Shown: positions 1 through 10,196, numbered from the stretch's first letter. The stretch is 64,000 nucleotides of DNA from Caldilineaceae bacterium (GCA_020634815.1 JACKBA010000012.1:86514-150513); one strand, 5' to 3'. The notes: a model not told the origin generated them from the letters alone. Made by a program: numbers and translations.

Positions 1-128
1 CCCGTCAGGTAGTAGGTGACGGCCTGCACGCCCAGGCTGACCTGCCGGCTGAGCCACGCCAACAGAGAGAGCGAGATGGCCAGGGCTAGAATGGTATAGA
101 TCGCAGAGGTAACGTCGAATTCGGCCAC
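1..128 (-). CDS. Membrane protein, N-terminal fragment (possibly M50-type metalloprotease)
   Basis: Only the first 42 codons are inside the window; the gene runs off the left edge. A GTG start at 128 gives a product beginning VAEFDVTSAIYTILALAIS, with one hydrophobic segment (about residues 8-24) followed by a segment containing LGVQAVTYYLTG. That arrangement resembles the N-termini of some bacterial M50-like membrane metalloproteases, but the HExxH motif would lie outside the window, so this is a weak inference. It follows the NTF2-like lipoprotein gene by 31 bases on the same strand and is probably the last visible member of the exosortase operon. Confidence 0.45.
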   Translation of the reverse strand, partial: MAEFDVTSAIYTILALAISLSLLAWLSRQVSLGVQAVTYYLT

Positions 129-159
129 GTCGTCCGTTCAGAGTTCTACGTTGGTTGGT

Positions 160-723
160 TCAAGGCTGTTGTGCTTCCAGATTGTAGGTAAGGCTCTCAA
201 GGAACCAGCACTGCCCGTTTTTGGCCAGCACCCAGCGATCGCCCGCCGGCGCCACCTCGGCGCCGATGCGCGTCGTGGCAGTGACTTCGGCCCGGTTGCC
301 GTCGATCCGGATCTCCAGGTCGGCCGGTGCGGCGGCTGCCGGTGCGCCGGGAAAAACCGTGCGCACATAGCGGTGGCGGATGGCATCCTTCTCCCGCCAG
401 AACTGGTCGTCGTCGGCCGTGTCCGGCGTGTTCTTAGCGTTGGCCACGAAGGCGGACTCCGTCCATAACGCCATCAGCGCGTCGATCTGTTGGGTGACGA
501 CATAGTGGCCCTCCGCCTCGATAACGGCACGGATTGCAGCCTCATCGCCCGCCGGTGCGGGATCGAGGTCGCACGAACCGCCTGTCACCACCGGCGCGGT
601 ACAACTCGCCAGAATCACGCACAAGATTGCCGGCAGCACCAGGATCCGGCCGCTGCGCAGCAGCCAGCTTCGGCCAGAATCGTCACGGGTTGAAAACAGG
701 CGGGAACACACAGCGGGCAGCAT
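160..723 (-). CDS. NTF2/SnoaL-like lipoprotein
   Basis: The 187-residue product begins with a basic stretch and a hydrophobic segment ending in the lipobox LASC (Cys about residue 41), so it should be an extracytoplasmic lipoprotein. The remainder, from about residue 58, has the helix-first pattern of NTF2-like/SnoaL-like folds: AIRAVIEAEGHYVVTQQID followed by a WTESAFV turn and curled beta strands. That fold often binds small hydrophobic ligands, and no catalytic residues can be assigned. It starts 6 bases after the EpsI-like gene, indicating one transcript. Its role beside an exosortase is unknown; it could be an accessory envelope factor. Confidence 0.7.
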   Translation of the reverse strand: MLPAVCSRLFSTRDDSGRSWLLRSGRILVLPAILCVILASCTAPVVTGGSCDLDPAPAGDEAAIRAVIEAEGHYVVTQQIDALMALWTESAFVANAKNTPDTADDDQFWREKDAIRHRYVRTVFPGAPAAAAPADLEIRIDGNRAEVTATTRIGAEVAPAGDRWVLAKNGQCWFLESLTYNLEAQQP

Positions 724-729
724 GATGCG

Positions 730-1454
730 TCAGGGGAGAGCCTGCGCCAGCTCTGCCGGAGCGCCGGCCTTGCGGAAGAATTCGCGCACAAACGCCTCGT
801 GCATCGCCAGCGTCTCTTCGAGCGTGCCGAAGCGTGCCGACGTGGTCTTGAAGAGGACGATGCCGTCGGCCTGGTTGCGTTGCTCGTCGGGGAAGAGATA
901 GAAGTAGTAAACGACGTGCTCCTCGGGCACGGTGTCGCCCTCAAACAGCTTCTTGCCGTGCAGCCAGAGGCCGTAGATCTCGCCGCCGTCCTCCAGCGCG
1001 GTGGCGTGTGAGCCGAGGTCATACTGCCAGCCGTCGGCATCGTAGCAGATGTCCGGCGCGTGGAAGGGCTGCGAACTGCGGCCGCCCACCATCGTCAGCC
1101 ATAGGTAGCGCCCCTGGTCGTCGTCGTACAGGCGCTGCACGTACTGCTCCGGCTCCAGCAGGATCATGACCTCGCGGTTCGTCTCCGGGTCGTCCACGCC
1201 CTTCCAGGGGCCGACCTCCATGGGCACGTCGTTGAGGTCGTGTCCCAGGTCGAAGCGTGACGTCGCCAGCACGGCCCGTTCGCGCGGCGTGCGCTGCCAG
1301 AAGTCGAGGTCGGTGATGTAAGTGAACTCGTCGCCGGCGGAGAGGCTGGGTGCGCTGCCCAGGGCCGGCGCCAACTGCGGGTAATAGACCGCAATCAGGC
1401 CGATCGCCAACAACAAGCCAATCGCGACCGCACTCCATGTCGTACGATTCGCCA

Positions 1455-1455
<1 letters not shown>
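730..1455 (-). CDS. EpsI family protein (exosortase-associated, DUF3485-like)
   Basis: The 241-residue protein starts MANRTTWSAVAIGLLL with a single N-terminal transmembrane segment, then a soluble extracytoplasmic domain containing VPMEVGPWKGV, FHAPDICYDADGW and VVYYFYLFPDE. These match the EpsI/DUF3485 family (PxxxGxWxG, then HxPxxCxxxxGW), found fused to or beside exosortases and often involved in exopolysaccharide export or processing. The start at 1455 was chosen because ATG overlaps the exosortase stop by one base (TGATG), indicating translational coupling; a longer in-frame extension upstream only shadows the exosortase gene. Confidence 0.85.
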
Positions 1456-2303
<848 letters not shown>

Positions 2304-2367
2304 GAACGAAAATCCTCAAGAAATCAGCGCGCAACTGCACGGTCACTTGCAGTCGAGGCGCGCGGGC

Positions 2368-2397
2368 AGGATACCACTTGTCCAGCGGTACGGTCAA
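2368..2397 (-). promoter_or_regulatory. Sigma-70-type promoter of the exosortase operon
   Basis: On the minus strand TTGACC (2392-2397) is followed after 18 bases by TATCCT (2368-2373), about 58 bases from the exosortase ATG. It lies just beyond the tpiA terminator, so the exosortase genes can be transcribed independently of the glycolytic operon. Confidence 0.6.
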
Positions 2398-2417
2398 GCG
2401 TAACGCCCGAGAAAACG

Positions 2418-2448
2418 ACGGACGGTCGCCAAGTGAGCGACCGTCCGT
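2418..2448 (-). terminator. Rho-independent terminator of the tpiA operon
   Basis: A perfect 12-bp stem (ACGGACGGTCGC at 2418-2429 with GCGACCGTCCGT at 2437-2448) and 7-base loop are followed on the minus strand by CGTTTTC, 39 bases after the tpiA stop. Confidence 0.85.
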
Positions 2449-2486
2449 TTGGTGTTGTCGGGTAAAAAGACGAGCCGTGCTGCGCG

Positions 2487-3260
2487 CTATGCGGCTGCGT
2501 AGACTTCGCTCGTCTGCTGGACCATGGAGGCGTAGCTCTCCACCTTCAACGCAGCGCCGCCGATCAACGCGCCGTCGATGTCCGGCTGTTCCATGATCTC
2601 GCGGATGTTCTTGTCGTTGGTGCTGCCGCCGTAGAGGATGCGGATCGTCGCCGCCGCCTCGTCGCCGAGCAACTCGCCGACGCTCTGACGCACCACGCCG
2701 CCGCAGATGTCGTTGGCCTGCTGCGCCGTCGCCGCCTTGCCCGTGCCGATGGCCCAGATCGGCTCGTAGGCGATGACGATGTCGGCCATCTGTTCGGCGG
2801 TGAAGCCGGCCAGCGCCGCCTTGACCTGCCCGCTGACGAAGGCCTGCGTCTCGCCTGCCTCGTTCTGCGCCAGTGACTCGCCCACGCAGATGATGGGGGT
2901 GAGGCCGGCGGCCAGCGCAGCCAGCGCCTTCTTGTTGACCGTCTCGTCGCTCTCGCAGAAGAACTGGCGCCGCTCGCTGTGTCCGAGGATCACATAGGTC
3001 GCCAGATTCTTGAGCATGGGCGCGCTGATTTCGCCGGTGAAGGCGCCGCTGGCTTCCCAGTGCATGTTCTGCGCGCCGACGGCGATGTTGCTCCCCATCA
3101 GTTCGCTGCTGACCATGGGGAGATCGATAAAGGGCGGGCAGACGACGCGATCGACATTGTCGACGTCGTTGACCTGCTCGCGAATGGCACGCGCCAGGTC
3201 GACCGCTTCGTTGATCGTCTTGTTCATCTTCCAGTTGCCGGCCATCATTGGCTTGCGCAT
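2487..3260 (-). CDS. tpiA: Triose-phosphate isomerase
   Basis: The 257-residue enzyme interconverts dihydroxyacetone phosphate and glyceraldehyde 3-phosphate in the cytoplasm. Hallmarks are GNWKMN near the start (substrate Lys), LGHSERR (electrophile His), AYEPIWAIGTGKAAT (catalytic Glu followed by the mobile loop) and ILYGGS (phosphate binding). Length is normal for the family. The AAGGAG ribosome-binding site overlaps the stop region of the preceding hypothetical gene (5 bases between stop and ATG), so it is translated from the yvcK/gap/pgk-side transcript. The operon ends at the terminator 2418-2448. Confidence 0.97.
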   Translation of the reverse strand: MRKPMMAGNWKMNKTINEAVDLARAIREQVNDVDNVDRVVCPPFIDLPMVSSELMGSNIAVGAQNMHWEASGAFTGEISAPMLKNLATYVILGHSERRQFFCESDETVNKKALAALAAGLTPIICVGESLAQNEAGETQAFVSGQVKAALAGFTAEQMADIVIAYEPIWAIGTGKAATAQQANDICGGVVRQSVGELLGDEAAATIRILYGGSTNDKNIREIMEQPDIDGALIGGAALKVESYASMVQQTSEVYAAA

Positions 3261-3265
3261 GGTAC

Positions 3266-3721
3266 TTACTCCTTGGATTGTTGTGGGTGCTCATCGGCCG
3301 GATCATCTTGCACGCCGGCCGATGTAGCATCGTCGTTGGTTGGTTGAGGCTGGGATTCTTCGGCGGCTTCCGCCTCCCGGCGCGCCTCCTCGGCCTGGCG
3401 CTCAACTTCGGCATCGTATTCCTCTGCCGTCAGCCAGCGACCGCCCTGCACTTCGTGATTCGTGATCTGCTTCTTGCCGTCGAGCCACAATTGTACCTCG
3501 ACCTGCCCAAAGCAGCGTCGCTCGCCCGACGTGTGCAGCACCTTGCGCACGTAGTAGCCGCCTCCCTCGTCGTCGGCCAGGCTCAGCTCGTTGAGCAGGT
3601 CGACCTGGCCGGCAATCGGTTCGCGGCAGCGGTGATCGACGACGTAGATCGGCAGGTAGCGATTGCTGCCGCCGGGCGCCTTGCCGGTGAAGAGTGCGGC
3701 GATGCGTGAGAAGAGTCCCAT
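3266..3721 (-). CDS. Conserved hypothetical protein between pgk and tpiA
   Basis: The 151-residue soluble protein has no recognised catalytic motif. The first ~105 residues look folded, containing YLPIYVVDHRCREPIAG, YYVRKVLHTSG and CFGQVEVQLWLDG. The tail (about 106-151) is a charged, Glu/Ala-rich and probably disordered segment with a short coiled-coil-like stretch (EVERQAEEARREAEAAEE). It sits 12 bases after pgk and 5 bases before tpiA, so it is cotranscribed with core glycolytic genes. Two Cys residues (RCRE, RRCFG) could bind metal or be redox active, but this is speculative. Confidence 0.85.
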   Translation of the reverse strand: MGLFSRIAALFTGKAPGGSNRYLPIYVVDHRCREPIAGQVDLLNELSLADDEGGGYYVRKVLHTSGERRCFGQVEVQLWLDGKKQITNHEVQGGRWLTAEEYDAEVERQAEEARREAEAAEESQPQPTNDDATSAGVQDDPADEHPQQSKE

Positions 3722-3733
3722 GAGCCTCCCGTC

Positions 3734-4915
3734 CTATTTGTCGTTCAGCGCAGCCACGCCCGGCAACTCGATGCCTTCGAGGAATTCCAGGCTGGCGCCG
3801 CCGCCGGTGCTGACGTGCGACATCTTGTCCTCGAGGCCGGCGTCGCGGATGGCGGCCGCACTGTCGCCGCCGCCGATGATCGTGGTCGCGTCCTTGAGGC
3901 CGCCCAGAATCTCGGCAACGGCAAAGGTGCCCTTGGCAAACTTCGGGAACTCGAAGACGCCCATGGGGCCGTTCCAGACCACGGTCTTGGCGCCGGCCAG
4001 GCGGTTGGCATAGTGTGCGATGGTTGCCGGGCCGATGTCGAGCGCCATCCACTCGGCCGGCACGTCGTCGGCGCTTACCACATTGTCGGCGGCATCGGCG
4101 GCAAAGGCCTCCGCCACGACCAGGTCCACGGGAAGCTGGATGATGTCGCCGCCCTTGGCCATCAGTTCGCGCGCCGTCTCGAGCGCCTCGGCCTCGACCA
4201 GGCTCTTGCCCATGGCCAGCCCCTGTGCGGCGAGGAAGGTGTTGGCCATGCCACCACCAATGAGAATGACGTCGACCTTGGTGAGCAGGTTGGAGATGAC
4301 GCCGATCTTGTCGCTGATCTTGGCGCCGCCCAGGATAGCCACGAAGGGGCGCACCGGGTTTTCCAGCGCGCTGCCGAGGAAGGCCAGCTCCTTTTCCATG
4401 AGGAAGCCGGCGACGGCGGGCAGATGGCGCGCCACGCCTTCAGTGCTGGCGTGGGCGCGGTGCGCGCTGCCAAAGGCATCGTTGACGTAGACGTCGCCCA
4501 GCTTTGCCAGTTCGGCAGCCATGGCAGCGTCGTTCTTCGTCTCGCGCTTGTCGAAGCGAGTGTTTTCCAGCACCAGGACTTCGCCGGGCCTCAGCGCCGA
4601 CGCGGCGGCCTCCGCCTCCGGCCCGGTCGTCTGGCCGACAAACTTGACCGGCGCCGTGATCAGCGTCGCCAGGTGGTCGGCGGTGACCTTCATGCTGTAC
4701 TTGGGGTCGGGGCCATCCTTGGGGCGGCCCAGGTGGCTCATAAGGACCACGGCGGCGCCGTGATCGAGCAGGTACTGGATGGTGGGCAGTGCGGCGCGGA
4801 TGCGCGCGTCGTCGGTGATCGCGCCGGTTGCCTTGTCCTGCGGCACGTTGAAATCAACGCGGACCAGGGCAGTCTTACCCTGCCAATCCACATCTTTGAT
4901 TGTTTTCTTATCCAT
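3734..4915 (-). CDS. pgk: Phosphoglycerate kinase
   Basis: The 393-residue enzyme transfers phosphate from 1,3-bisphosphoglycerate to ADP. The N-terminal domain shows ALVRVDFNVPQ and VVLMSHLGRPK (substrate basic patch). The C-terminal nucleotide domain shows VWNGPMGVFEFPKFAKGT and IIGGGDSAAAI followed by HVSTGGGASLEFLEG. Length is typical. It follows gap by 168 bases, a spacer filled with inverted heptamer repeats, and precedes the hypothetical gene by 12 bases. The ATG at 4915 has an AGAGG sequence about 10 bases upstream. Confidence 0.97.
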   Translation of the reverse strand: MDKKTIKDVDWQGKTALVRVDFNVPQDKATGAITDDARIRAALPTIQYLLDHGAAVVLMSHLGRPKDGPDPKYSMKVTADHLATLITAPVKFVGQTTGPEAEAAASALRPGEVLVLENTRFDKRETKNDAAMAAELAKLGDVYVNDAFGSAHRAHASTEGVARHLPAVAGFLMEKELAFLGSALENPVRPFVAILGGAKISDKIGVISNLLTKVDVILIGGGMANTFLAAQGLAMGKSLVEAEALETARELMAKGGDIIQLPVDLVVAEAFAADAADNVVSADDVPAEWMALDIGPATIAHYANRLAGAKTVVWNGPMGVFEFPKFAKGTFAVAEILGGLKDATTIIGGGDSAAAIRDAGLEDKMSHVSTGGGASLEFLEGIELPGVAALNDK

Positions 4916-4948
4916 GGCGATTGACCTCTTGCGGGTACAAAAAGAAAA

Positions 4949-4998
4949 ACGTGAAACGTGAAGCGAAGTCGAACGACTTCATGCGCCACGTTTCACGT
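4949..4998. repeat. Nested inverted repeat of GTGAAAC-type heptamers
   Basis: ACGTGAAACGTG (4949-4960) is perfectly complementary to CACGTTTCACGT (4987-4998). Between them GAAGTCG (4965-4971) pairs with CGACTTC (4974-4980). The outer arms are tandem heptamers (GTGAAAC unit). The whole could fold into a hairpin in the gap-pgk intercistronic RNA. Confidence 0.8.
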
Positions 4999-5018
4999 TT
5001 CATGAGCGAGTGCGATGG

Positions 5019-5078
5019 GAGACTGGAGATTGGAGATTGTCGCATGCGGCGCCGCAGCTCCTCAATCCCCAATCTCTA
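5019..5078. repeat. Inverted ATTGGAG-type heptamer repeat
   Basis: A 20-base element at 5019-5038, made of heptamers of the form ATTGGAG, faces a nearly complementary arm (CTCAATC/CCCAATC units) at about 5060-5078. The same 20 bases recur exactly at 20486-20505. Confidence 0.8.
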
Positions 5079-5083
5079 CTCGT

Positions 5084-6094
<1,011 letters not shown>

Positions 6095-6108
6095 TTGAAA
6101 GCTCCTTT

Positions 6109-6143
6109 ATTGTGGAAAAAACACAATTCGATATCAACACAAT
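6109..6143. promoter_or_regulatory. Possible operator upstream of gap
   Basis: ATTGTG (6109-6114) and CACAAT (6122-6127) form an inverted repeat, and ACACAAT occurs directly repeated at 6121-6127 and 6137-6143, just upstream of the gap ribosome-binding site. No protein can be assigned to it. Confidence 0.35.
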
Positions 6144-6295
6144 GGTTGGGGAACTACTTGGTATCTTTGTGCCCGAGCGGGCAATTACGGTGCCTCCATC
6201 CACTTCAGCAACGAAGACCGGATACTATGTGTCTATTTTACCATTAGTCCCCAAAAAGGTGTATTTTGCGTGTTGGACAATTTTCCCGATTCGCC

Positions 6296-7645
6296 TCATT
6301 CCGCCGCGGCCTTCTCGGCGCGCAGTGTCTCGTAGGCTGACATCACCGCTCCGGCAAGCTTGGCTGAATCGTGGCGCCACGGGCGCTCGCTGTCCACCAC
6401 ATCATCCGTGAAGACGCGGTACGCGCGCGGCGGATCGCCGGGTGGCAGGGTGACCCAGTCCGAGTTGCCCGAGGGCGGCCGGCTCACGTCGTAGTTGCTG
6501 TTGGCCAGCGCAACGGGAAAGGCGCCGGCTGCGTGCTCGTCGAGCTTGCGCAGGTGATCTACGACGCTGAACCCGTCTGTCTCACCGGCCTGGGTCGCCA
6601 CATTGCACACATAGATACGCACGGCGGACGATGCGCAGATCGCGTCGCGGATGGAGTCGACCAGTAGGTTGGGCAGCACGCTGGTGAAAAAGCTCCCCGG
6701 TCCGGCCACAATCAGGTCGGCCTGGAGCAATGCCCGCACGGCTTCGGGATAGGCGCGGGCGTGCGCCGGCTGTAAGTAGACGCGCTCGATCTGGCCTGCG
6801 GCGCGCGGCAGCGCGCTCTCCCCCTCGACGATGCGCCACTCCATGCTGCCGTCGGGCTGCGCCTGCCTGACCTCGGCGCACAAGGTCACATTCTCCAGCG
6901 TGCTGGGCAGGATCCGCCCGCGCACCGCCAGCACGCGGCTGCTTTCGGCAATGCCAGACTCAAAGCTGCCGGTAATCGCCGCCATGGTCGTGATGAAGAT
7001 GTTGCCGAAGCTGTGCCCGCCCAATTCGTTGCCTGCGCCATTGTCGGATTCGGCAAAGCGGTACTGGAAGAGCCGCGTCATCAGCCCTTCCGCCTCGCTC
7101 AAGGCGGCAATGTTGTTGCGAAAGTCCCCCGGCGGCAGCATGCCGGTCTGGCGGCGCAGGCGCCCGCTGCTGCCGCCGTCGTCGGCTACGGTGACGATGG
7201 CCGTGATGTTGTCGGTGTAGGCGCGCAGGCCGCGCAGGAGCTGCGGCATGCCCGTGCCGCCGCCGATCGCGACGATGCGCGGGCCGCTGCGCCGCTGCTG
7301 GCGCTGGAGAAATGCGCGCACCGCTTGTTGCCGGTCGGGCGTACTCAGCTCCGGCCATACCTGGTGAACGATGATGGCATGAAGGCGAAAGGCGCCGACG
7401 ACCGCCAGCCCTGCGCCGGCCGTAAGAAAGATGACACCGCGCAGCCATTCAGGCAGAAAGCCCAGCATAAACCAATGGAGTGGCCCTTCGGTGAGAAAGA
7501 TGTAGAGCAGGATGGCCAGGCCGAAGCTCGTCAGCAGGATGCCTGCCAGCGCGGCCAGCAGCCAGCGTTTGACGCCCAGTCCTGGTTTCAGGAACAGGGA
7601 CCAGGTTCCTTCCGGGGTATGTGTGTCCTTGCTCCTTCGTGTCAT
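6296..7645 (-). CDS. yvcK: YvcK/CofD-like gluconeogenesis factor with N-terminal membrane anchor
   Basis: The product is 449 residues. Two hydrophobic segments occupy about residues 25-80. A UPF0052/CofD-like domain follows, with IVAIGGGTGMPQLLRGL, TVADDGGSSGRLRRQ and LPPGDFRNNIAAL. YvcK proteins bind UDP-sugars and are needed for growth on gluconeogenic carbon sources and for cell shape, which fits its place ahead of gap-pgk-tpiA. The start at 7645 was preferred to an upstream Met because a TATAAT (-10) lies at 7655-7660 on this strand, which would put the transcript start only a few bases before this ATG (leaderless mRNA). Confidence 0.9.
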   Translation of the reverse strand: MTRRSKDTHTPEGTWSLFLKPGLGVKRWLLAALAGILLTSFGLAILLYIFLTEGPLHWFMLGFLPEWLRGVIFLTAGAGLAVVGAFRLHAIIVHQVWPELSTPDRQQAVRAFLQRQQRRSGPRIVAIGGGTGMPQLLRGLRAYTDNITAIVTVADDGGSSGRLRRQTGMLPPGDFRNNIAALSEAEGLMTRLFQYRFAESDNGAGNELGGHSFGNIFITTMAAITGSFESGIAESSRVLAVRGRILPSTLENVTLCAEVRQAQPDGSMEWRIVEGESALPRAAGQIERVYLQPAHARAYPEAVRALLQADLIVAGPGSFFTSVLPNLLVDSIRDAICASSAVRIYVCNVATQAGETDGFSVVDHLRKLDEHAAGAFPVALANSNYDVSRPPSGNSDWVTLPPGDPPRAYRVFTDDVVDSERPWRHDSAKLAGAVMSAYETLRAEKAAAE

Positions 7646-7654
7646 AGAGCAGTC

Positions 7655-7691
7655 ATTATAACATGGCATTCGGGGCACAAGGCGCTATAAT
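7655..7691. promoter_or_regulatory. Divergent -10 elements between yvcK and the AlbA_2 gene
   Basis: TATAAT occurs on the minus strand at 7655-7660 (towards yvcK) and on the plus strand at 7686-7691 (towards the gene at 7718). Neither has a good -35 hexamer, so both assignments rest on the -10 boxes and spacing. Confidence 0.5.
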
Positions 7692-7717
7692 GCCAGCAAG
7701 AAGGGAGACGAATTGCT

Positions 7718-9142
7718 GTGACGATGCGTTTGCGCAACCGAACGATGCATGCCGATGACCTCCAGCCATATCTGGCCGCCGGGCCATCGGAACGCGTCGC
7801 TTATCTGCCGGCCAAGAGCGCCCGGCAGACGGTGGCGGAAACACTGGCGGCCATGGCCAATGCCGGCGGCGGCATCGCCATCCTCGGCGTGACCGCCAAA
7901 GGCACGCCGCAGGGCACTGTCGACGGCGCCGCGTTGCGCGATCTCGTCGTCGAGGCCAGCCTGCTCCCCGACCCGCCCCTGATCCTGCCCAGCGCGCAGA
8001 GCGTCACACTGGATGGCGGTGAGGTCGTCGCGGTGCTGGTGCCGGAGGGGCTGCCCCATGTCTACAACGTACGCGGCGTCTACCTGACCCGCACCGGCGG
8101 CCAGAATCGCCCGCTGACGACGCCAGAGTTGCGCCAGTTGCTGCTCGACCGCGGCGAGAGCGGCTACGAAAGCCAGCCGGTCGAAGGCGCCGGCCTTGCC
8201 GACCTGGACGCGGCGCGCGTGAACCGCTATCTCGACCAGCTCGGCCTGCCGCCTGACGCCGACGCGGTCGACACGCTCATCGGTCGCGGCTGCGTCACGC
8301 GGCGCGGGGTCGACGGGTTGCCCGCGCCCGAGCCGGCGCCGACGGTGGCCGGCGTGCTCCTCTTTGGCCGCGAGCCGCAGCGCTATCTGCGCAGCGCCGA
8401 GGTGATCTGCGTGCGCTATGCCGGCACAGTCATGGGCGACGAGTTCGTGCGCCAGGATATCGGCGGTACGCTGGTGGAGCAGGCCAAGCAAGCCGAGACC
8501 TTTGTCACCGCCAACATGCGGCGCGGCATGCGCATCCGCGGCATGGCGCGCGAGGAGAGCACCGAGTATCCGCTGCCCGTCGTGCGTGAGGCCATCGTCA
8601 ATGCCATCGCCCACCGCGACTACAGCATCCGCGGCGAGGGCATCCGCCTGCTCATGTTTAACGACCGGCTGGAGGTCTACAGCCCTGGGCGCCTGCCCGG
8701 TCACGTCACGCTGGCGAACCTGAAGGACGAGCGCTACAGCCGCAATGAGGCCATTGTCGCCGTGCTCACCGATCTTGGCTACATCGAGCGCCTCGGCTAC
8801 GGCATCGACCGTATGATGGCCGCGATGCAGGAGGCGGGCCTGCCCGAGCCGGAGTTCGAAGAGACAGCGGCCGGTTTCCGTGTCACGCTGCGCTCAGCCG
8901 GCGACGACCTGGTGAGCGCGCAGCCGCAGGAGCAGCGCTGGCACCACGCCTTCCTCACCGAGCGGCAGGAGGCGGCACTGGCATTCGTGCGCGAGCACGG
9001 CCGCATCACCAACAGCGACCTGCAGGCGCTGGCGCCCGACGTTCACCCCGAGACCATTCGCCGTGACCTGGCCGATCTGGTCGACAAGAATCTCTTCATC
9101 CGCATCGGCTCCAAGCGCGCCACCTACTACATTTTGAAGTGA
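7718..9142 (+). CDS. AlbA_2/Schlafen-type ATP-binding transcriptional regulator
   Basis: The 474-residue protein has three parts. An N-terminal AlbA_2 (Divergent AAA-4) domain spans about residues 15-130 and includes VAETLAAMANAGGGIAILGV. A middle HATPase_c_4-like region contains LPVVREAIVNAIAHRDYS. A C-terminal winged helix (about 410-474) contains NSDLQALAPDVHPETIRRDLADLV. Proteins of this build are putative ATP-dependent DNA-binding regulators; targets are unknown. The GTG start at 7718 lies about 10 bases after AAGGGAG; an ATG two codons later is less well spaced. The next gene begins 3 bases after its stop. Confidence 0.85.
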   Translation: MTMRLRNRTMHADDLQPYLAAGPSERVAYLPAKSARQTVAETLAAMANAGGGIAILGVTAKGTPQGTVDGAALRDLVVEASLLPDPPLILPSAQSVTLDGGEVVAVLVPEGLPHVYNVRGVYLTRTGGQNRPLTTPELRQLLLDRGESGYESQPVEGAGLADLDAARVNRYLDQLGLPPDADAVDTLIGRGCVTRRGVDGLPAPEPAPTVAGVLLFGREPQRYLRSAEVICVRYAGTVMGDEFVRQDIGGTLVEQAKQAETFVTANMRRGMRIRGMAREESTEYPLPVVREAIVNAIAHRDYSIRGEGIRLLMFNDRLEVYSPGRLPGHVTLANLKDERYSRNEAIVAVLTDLGYIERLGYGIDRMMAAMQEAGLPEPEFEETAAGFRVTLRSAGDDLVSAQPQEQRWHHAFLTERQEAALAFVREHGRITNSDLQALAPDVHPETIRRDLADLVDKNLFIRIGSKRATYYILK

Positions 9143-9145
9143 CCC

Positions 9146-10027
9146 ATGAACGACCAAATCAACAGCCAGTCCATGGTGGCGCCGCTGCACTGGTGTCTGA
9201 TGAAGCGGCCGGTCGCATCGCACCGCAGCCAGGCCGCGATCGACGAGCAGTGGCAGGCGCTCAACTACACCGGCCAGCCGCTGCTGGCACGCGTCGAGGC
9301 GCAGCACGACACGCTGGTAGATCTGCTGGCGCGCCAGGGCGTGGAGTTGGTCTACCTGCCGGAAGATGACGAGGCCGGCCTGGACTCGATTTACACGCAC
9401 GATCCGATCGTCACCGTGGCGGGCGGGGTCATTCTGGGGCGCATGGGCAAGGCGTTGCGTGCCGGCGAACCCGACGCGGCGGCGGCCATGCTTGCGGAGC
9501 TTGGCGTGCCCGTTCTCGGGCGAATCACCGGCGACGGCAGGCTGGAGGGCGGCGATGTCTGCTGGCTGGATGAACGCACGGTTGCCGTGGGACAGGGCTA
9601 TCGCACCAACGCCGAGGGGATTCGCCAATTGCGCGCGTTGCTGGGTGAGCGGGTCGACGAAGTCATTACCGTCCCCCTGCCGCACTGGACCGGACCGGAC
9701 GACTGCCTGCACCTGCTTTCCTTCATCAGCCCCGTCGACACGCGCAAGGCCGTCGTCTACTCGCGGCTCATGCCGGTGCCCTTCCGCCAGCTACTGCTCG
9801 AGCGCAGTTGGGAGTTGATCGAAGTGCCCGACGCCGAGTATGACAGCATGGCCTGCAATGTGCTGGCCGTGGCGCCGGGGCGGTGCATCATGCTGGCTGG
9901 CAATCCCGTAACCCAGGCGCGCCTGGAAGCCGCCGGTGTTGCCGTCACGACCTTCGAGGGCGACGATCTCTGCTTGAAGGGCGGCGGGGGACCCACTTGC
10001 CTGACGCGGCCGTTATATCGAGCGTAG
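9146..10027 (+). CDS. DDAH/arginine deiminase-fold amidinotransferase-like hydrolase
   Basis: The 293-residue protein belongs to the guanidino-group-modifying superfamily. The motifs seen are LEGGDVCWL (substrate acid), DDCLHLLSF (catalytic His) and a C-terminal GGGGPTCLTRPL with the nucleophilic Cys. It probably hydrolyses or transfers an amidino group of an arginine derivative (dimethylarginine, agmatine-like or arginine), but the substrate cannot be read from sequence. It lies 3 bases after the AlbA_2 regulator and is probably cotranscribed with it, with the ribosome-binding site inside the upstream gene. Length is slightly above that of bacterial DDAH proteins. Confidence 0.85.
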   Translation: MNDQINSQSMVAPLHWCLMKRPVASHRSQAAIDEQWQALNYTGQPLLARVEAQHDTLVDLLARQGVELVYLPEDDEAGLDSIYTHDPIVTVAGGVILGRMGKALRAGEPDAAAAMLAELGVPVLGRITGDGRLEGGDVCWLDERTVAVGQGYRTNAEGIRQLRALLGERVDEVITVPLPHWTGPDDCLHLLSFISPVDTRKAVVYSRLMPVPFRQLLLERSWELIEVPDAEYDSMACNVLAVAPGRCIMLAGNPVTQARLEAAGVAVTTFEGDDLCLKGGGGPTCLTRPLYRA

Positions 10028-10196
10028 TCCAGGCGGTCGCACCGCCTCTGTTCGCGTCGGGAATGGCGGAGGCGATTACACGTCCCCGTGGCAGGCCGCG
10101 CTATAATGGCAGGATAGCCACGATTTCTGATGCAATCGGACATGCCTGGCGCATTCGACGGTCGTTCGATGCGCTGGCGTGTGATGAGGAGGTTTC

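Noticed and set aside
3815..4924. Open frame of 369 codons antisense to pgk; similar frames oppose gap, eno and htpG
   Set aside because: All are shadows of conserved genes; none has a ribosome-binding site or motif.
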